Assembly: GCA_902797305.1 (NCBI GenBank)
Contig: CADBSK010000150.1
Coordinates: forward strand, 20,582-84,581
Direction: 5' to 3'
Length of the DNA stretch: 64,000 nt
Source: an uncultured Spirochaetaceae bacterium
Lineage (GTDB): Bacteria; Spirochaetota; Spirochaetia; Treponematales; Treponemataceae
In this document: piece by piece, positions 61,168 to 64,000 of the stretch
Position numbering within the stretch: position 1 is the first letter of the stretch
Layout: every line of letters begins with the position of its first letter
Program-made: the position numbers and the translations under genes
Notes under the pieces: model-generated
Seen by the model: the letters and a program-made list of their open reading frames with translations, nothing else
Databases searched by the model: none
Told to the model about the DNA's origin: nothing

Positions 61168-61713
61168 ATGAAAAGAATTATATCGGTTATAGCAATATTA
61201 TGTTCACTTGGAACTATAAATGTATTTGCGGAATCAGATAGTTCCAGCGACTGGAAGGCAATTGGTGAACAGGGAAGTAAGCTTCTTAAAGAAACCGGAA
61301 AGTTTTTTCAGAATATAACCAAACAGGCTGGAGAAACGATTAAAAACGGTGTAACAGAACTTTCTACAGTTCAGTGCTACGGAACCTGGTTCTATGCTAC
61401 AAAAGATGGTGTCAAAACACGCATCATAGTAGGCGAAGACGGAACTTTTAAGTTTATACAGAAAAAAGGGCTGGAATCTCAATGGGTAGAAGGGACTTGT
61501 TCCGGTACTGCACACATATTAAACGTAAAAGCTAAATCAATAGGCCATAAGACCTTTTTTAAGAAAGAAGAAAAATCTGTAGATACTCCAATATTACTTA
61601 CTTACCTCGTTTCTCAGGACAAAGGAACTTGTAATTTTGCAATTTCTGGGGCTACAAAATTGCTTGATGATACAGATTTTACTCAGGGAATTGATTTTAC
61701 AAGAGAAAAATAA
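61168..61713 (+). CDS. Exported protein of unknown function
   Basis: The 181-residue protein has a signal peptide (MKRIISVIAILCSLGTINVFA). An amphipathic helical stretch (residues 30-65) follows, then a lipocalin-like or YceI-like beta domain that begins TVQCYGTWFYATKDGVKTR and includes EDGTFKFIQKKGLESQWVEG. The G-x-W start and repeated short strands suggest a small beta-barrel ligand-binding domain. It is 23 nt from the upstream gene and 6 nt from nnr, so it may be cotranscribed with both. Family not recognised. Confidence 0.55.
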   Translation: MKRIISVIAILCSLGTINVFAESDSSSDWKAIGEQGSKLLKETGKFFQNITKQAGETIKNGVTELSTVQCYGTWFYATKDGVKTRIIVGEDGTFKFIQKKGLESQWVEGTCSGTAHILNVKAKSIGHKTFFKKEEKSVDTPILLTYLVSQDKGTCNFAISGATKLLDDTDFTQGIDFTREK

Positions 61714-61719
61714 AACAAA

Positions 61720-63174
61720 ATGAAACCTGTTTACATTGATTCAACTGAAGCAGAAAAAACTTGTAAGGCGCATTTTTTCTTTCCTGAATGCGTAATGATG
61801 GAAAATGCCGCTGTAGCGCTGGAAAAAGCGGTCTTAGAAGAGAACAAAGGACAGTGCGATTTTAGTGTCTTGATTGTCTGTGGTGGCGGAAACAACGGGG
61901 CTGACGGTTTAACTCTGGCTCGTCGTCTTGTGGGGGCAGTTGATGTAACTGTCATTCTCTTAAAGACTCCTGGCACCCCCGAAGCCGAAATCCAGCTGAA
62001 AATGGCAAAGGCTTGCCGCGTAAAAATTGTTAAAAAAACAAATGCCCTTGCCGTGATCAAAGAAAAAAAATGGTCTGCGGTGGTGGATTGTATCTATGGA
62101 ACTGGCTTTAGAGGATCTCTAGACCAGGAAACCAAGAGTCTTATTGATGAATTAAATGCATTGAAATGCGCAAAAATCGCCTGTGATATTCCAAGTGCTT
62201 TGGCTTTTAAGGCTGACAAAACTGTTACTATGGGCTCCCTCAAGTCAATTCTCTATGGCGATGAAGCCAAGGACTTTATTGGAGAAGTTCGGGTTGCCGA
62301 TTTAGGTATTTCTTCTTTCAAATTTTGCAGTGTACAGGAGCCGGATGCCTGGCTTTTAGAAAAAGGTGATATAAAACTTCCGTACAGAACCAAGCAGAAT
62401 GTGAATAAGGGCTCCTTTGGACAAAGTGCAGTTATTTTGGGAGAAAAGGCTGGTGCCGGAATAATTGCTGGGACTGCTGCCTTAAAGGCAGGAAGCGGTT
62501 ATTCTTCTCTTGTTGTGGGTGTCAACACCTGTTACAAAGACTTTAAGATGAATCCGGAACTTTTACAGAGCGAAGAAATTCCATTAAAAACTACGGCAAT
62601 CCTTTTGGGTAGCGGTCTCGGTCGTGATTTTGAAAATCCGGATACTAAGGCGGCAGTTGAAAAGGCAATTACTTATATAAAAGACAATCCTGAGTGCGCC
62701 TGTGTTCTGGATGCTGATATTTTTTACAGTCCGCAGATAAAAGAGATTTTAGGTGAATTAAACTCTCTAAAGCGAAAGGTAGTTTTAACTCCTCATCCAA
62801 AAGAATTGCACCAGCTTTTGCAGTCCTGCACTTCTAGTGAATGGGACTTAAACTACGTCATCAAGAATCGTTTTGAAGTCTGCCACATGTTCCGCCAGGT
62901 TTACCCAAATATTGTTTTAATCGCCAAAGGTGCCAACACCTTTATCGCCAACGGCCAGGGTTTTTACATTTTTGACAAAGGCACTAGCGCTCTGGCAAAG
63001 GCGGGCAGCGGCGATGTCCTTGCCGGATTGTGCACCGGCCTTTTGGCTCAGGGGTACGACTCCCTCGAAGCAGGCATCGCTTCCGTCTGGCTCCACGGCA
63101 CCAGCTGCAAAAAACTCGGCTTTGACTTTAGCGGCACACCGGGGGATTTTATTGATGGGGTGGAATGTTTATAG
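61720..63174 (+). CDS. nnr: Bifunctional NAD(P)H-hydrate epimerase / ADP-dependent dehydratase
   Basis: The 484-residue protein joins a YjeF_N epimerase (about 1-200; VLIVCGGGNNGADGLTLARRL) and a carbohydrate-kinase-like dehydratase (about 215-480; KGSFGQSAVILGEKAGAG, LTPHPKEL, AKAGSGDVLAGLCTGLLAQG). The second motif carries the catalytic Asp of GSGD. Together they repair damaged NAD(P)H hydrates in the cytoplasm. The layout matches E. coli Nnr. The 3' end (62,900-63,174) is visibly richer in GC than the beginning. Confidence 0.92.
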   Translation: MKPVYIDSTEAEKTCKAHFFFPECVMMENAAVALEKAVLEENKGQCDFSVLIVCGGGNNGADGLTLARRLVGAVDVTVILLKTPGTPEAEIQLKMAKACRVKIVKKTNALAVIKEKKWSAVVDCIYGTGFRGSLDQETKSLIDELNALKCAKIACDIPSALAFKADKTVTMGSLKSILYGDEAKDFIGEVRVADLGISSFKFCSVQEPDAWLLEKGDIKLPYRTKQNVNKGSFGQSAVILGEKAGAGIIAGTAALKAGSGYSSLVVGVNTCYKDFKMNPELLQSEEIPLKTTAILLGSGLGRDFENPDTKAAVEKAITYIKDNPECACVLDADIFYSPQIKEILGELNSLKRKVVLTPHPKELHQLLQSCTSSEWDLNYVIKNRFEVCHMFRQVYPNIVLIAKGANTFIANGQGFYIFDKGTSALAKAGSGDVLAGLCTGLLAQGYDSLEAGIASVWLHGTSCKKLGFDFSGTPGDFIDGVECL

Positions 63175-63235
63175 AAATTGGTTCGGAAAGTAGGATCTCA
63201 ATTTCTATTTTTAATAATTTATAGGATATGCAAAA

Positions 63236-63832
63236 TTGGAAGAGATAAAGAAAGATACAAAGAAAAATAATATTTTTTTACTTGCTTACGTTGTATTTGC
63301 AATGATTTTTCTGCTTGTTTTTTCATTTAGTTACAAAAAAATATATACTAGTATCAAAAATTATGAATATAAAAAGTTTGAATGGAGAATGGAAAATAGA
63401 ATTCAACCAAATAAGGATTATTCTTTAGAGGTATATGATAAATTTGAATTAATTTTTGAAGTTTATCTGGTTATAAGTTTTGTTGTATTTATGGGGTATT
63501 ATGAAAAGAATAAATCGATTATAAAAATACTGATTTTATCTGTTTTATTTATTAATTTATTGTATGCAAGATTTGTATACTCGATAATTCAAATTGAATT
63601 AACAGAGGATTTACTTGTTAATTATATAGTTTGCTTTTCTTTTATATTTTTTCCAATTTACGAATTAATACATTTATTTTCAAACAAAATATTAAAAAAA
63701 GAATACAAAATACAAGCATTGAAAATATTTTTCGTGGATGATTATGGGTGCTGGTTTATGACTATATTGAATATCTTAGTTTCAATGGGAGCCTCTACTT
63801 TATTAAAACATTTAATTTTTAATGACGTATAA
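63236..63832 (+). CDS. Small membrane protein of unknown function
   Basis: The 198-residue frame begins with TTG at 63236; no ATG in frame lies near, and the only upstream SD-like sequence is AGGAT. Three to five hydrophobic segments are visible (about 12-32, 70-90, 95-118, 122-150, and near the C-terminus). No family recognised. Lys/Tyr/Ile-rich composition is similar to the envelope genes at 30653-33253. Confidence 0.45.
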   Translation: MEEIKKDTKKNNIFLLAYVVFAMIFLLVFSFSYKKIYTSIKNYEYKKFEWRMENRIQPNKDYSLEVYDKFELIFEVYLVISFVVFMGYYEKNKSIIKILILSVLFINLLYARFVYSIIQIELTEDLLVNYIVCFSFIFFPIYELIHLFSNKILKKEYKIQALKIFFVDDYGCWFMTILNILVSMGASTLLKHLIFNDV

Positions 63833-63906
63833 AAGATAGCTAAGTAAGATAAACAACTACTGATTTTCTTGACCCCAGCATCGTTTGATGTTATATTTTA
63901 AGTGTT

Positions 63907-64000
63907 GGGAGCATTCCTGCCCTAAGTGGAAAACTTAAACTGAGTACGTTCCGACTCTAAGCGGAAAACTTAAACTGGGTACGCTCCGACCCAAACTGGA
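63907..64000. repeat. 35-bp tandem repeat with covarying hairpins, running off the right edge
   Basis: Three 16-nt hairpins occur exactly 35 bp apart: GGGAGCATTCCTGCCC (63907-63922), GAGTACGTTCCGACTC (63942-63957) and GGGTACGCTCCGACCC (63977-63992). Their closing pairs vary together (GGG/CCC, GAG/CTC, GGG/CCC). Between them is TAAG(T/C)GGAAAACTTA, itself a small hairpin. Units 63922-63956 and 63957-63991 are full copies; the array continues beyond 64000. No protein frame explains it, and the 63833-63906 stretch before it shows nothing else. Confidence 0.7.

Noticed and set aside
63907..64000. CRISPR array at the right edge
   Set aside because: The 35-bp units abut each other with no unique spacers, and no cas genes are nearby; it is a tandem repeat.

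Overview
The window looks like chromosome of a spirochaete of the Treponema group. The DNA is AT-rich. Lipoproteins have permissive spirochaetal lipoboxes, many envelope proteins have no relatives I recognise outside spirochaetes, and the pair at 58410-61144 resembles a gene pair (TIGR03546/TIGR03545) I associate with treponemes. Several metabolic enzymes are present in altered or degenerate forms. I see no rRNA, tRNA or CRISPR array. This is inferred by reading alone; no database search was run.

Layout. 1-4984 (minus) holds a TPR protein, a TraB-family membrane protein, a TolC-like outer-membrane channel and a membrane-fusion protein cut by the left edge. 5046-10277 (plus) is a tight four-gene operon: an anchored exported protein, a six-TM class III nucleotide cyclase, a permuted papain-fold (YiiX-like) hydrolase and a second six-TM cyclase. 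10283-12634 (minus) is a GatB/GatE-asparaginase fusion that lacks most asparaginase catalytic residues. 12764-19341 (plus) is an operon of a GH63/37-like glycosidase, Ppx/GppA, polyphosphate kinase and an OLD-like ATPase/TOPRIM protein, followed by a convergent GPH-type sugar symporter. 20818-26077 carries a small charged exported protein, a TPR-GGDEF diguanylate cyclase, a small unknown and an OmpA-type protein. 26110-35826 is a stretch of exported proteins and lipoproteins with a uracil-DNA-glycosylase-like gene, an IlvY-like LysR regulator, and an AAA-like/PDDEXK protein. Next come a cardiolipin synthase (minus) and a three-gene Fe3+-type ABC transporter (37608-41232).

41233-54163 is the most accessory-looking part. 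It has a structured repeat, two giant paralogous Ig-like lipoproteins, an IS-like bracket holding small cargo genes (DUF4160/DUF2442), a beta-class DNA methyltransferase and a second copy of the structured repeat. 54164-63832 has a PurF-like protein without the glutaminase cysteine, a MetH with an odd repeat-derived linker and no activation domain, the spirochaetal envelope pair, an exported protein, the NAD(P)HX repair enzyme Nnr and a membrane protein. The window ends in a 35-bp tandem repeat.

The most notable observations are these. (1) The two cyclases have complementary active-site losses: one keeps the metal aspartates and has lost the Asn/Arg pair, the other is the reverse. This predicts an obligate 6TM+6TM heterodimer like animal transmembrane adenylyl cyclases, but encoded as two genes with a hydrolase between them. 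(2) Two copies of a ~150-bp repeat show covariation in several helices. (3) Many promoters have the -10 box six or seven bases before the start codon with no Shine-Dalgarno, which suggests frequent leaderless mRNAs. (4) An element with 26-bp inverted ends has cargo in place of its transposase.
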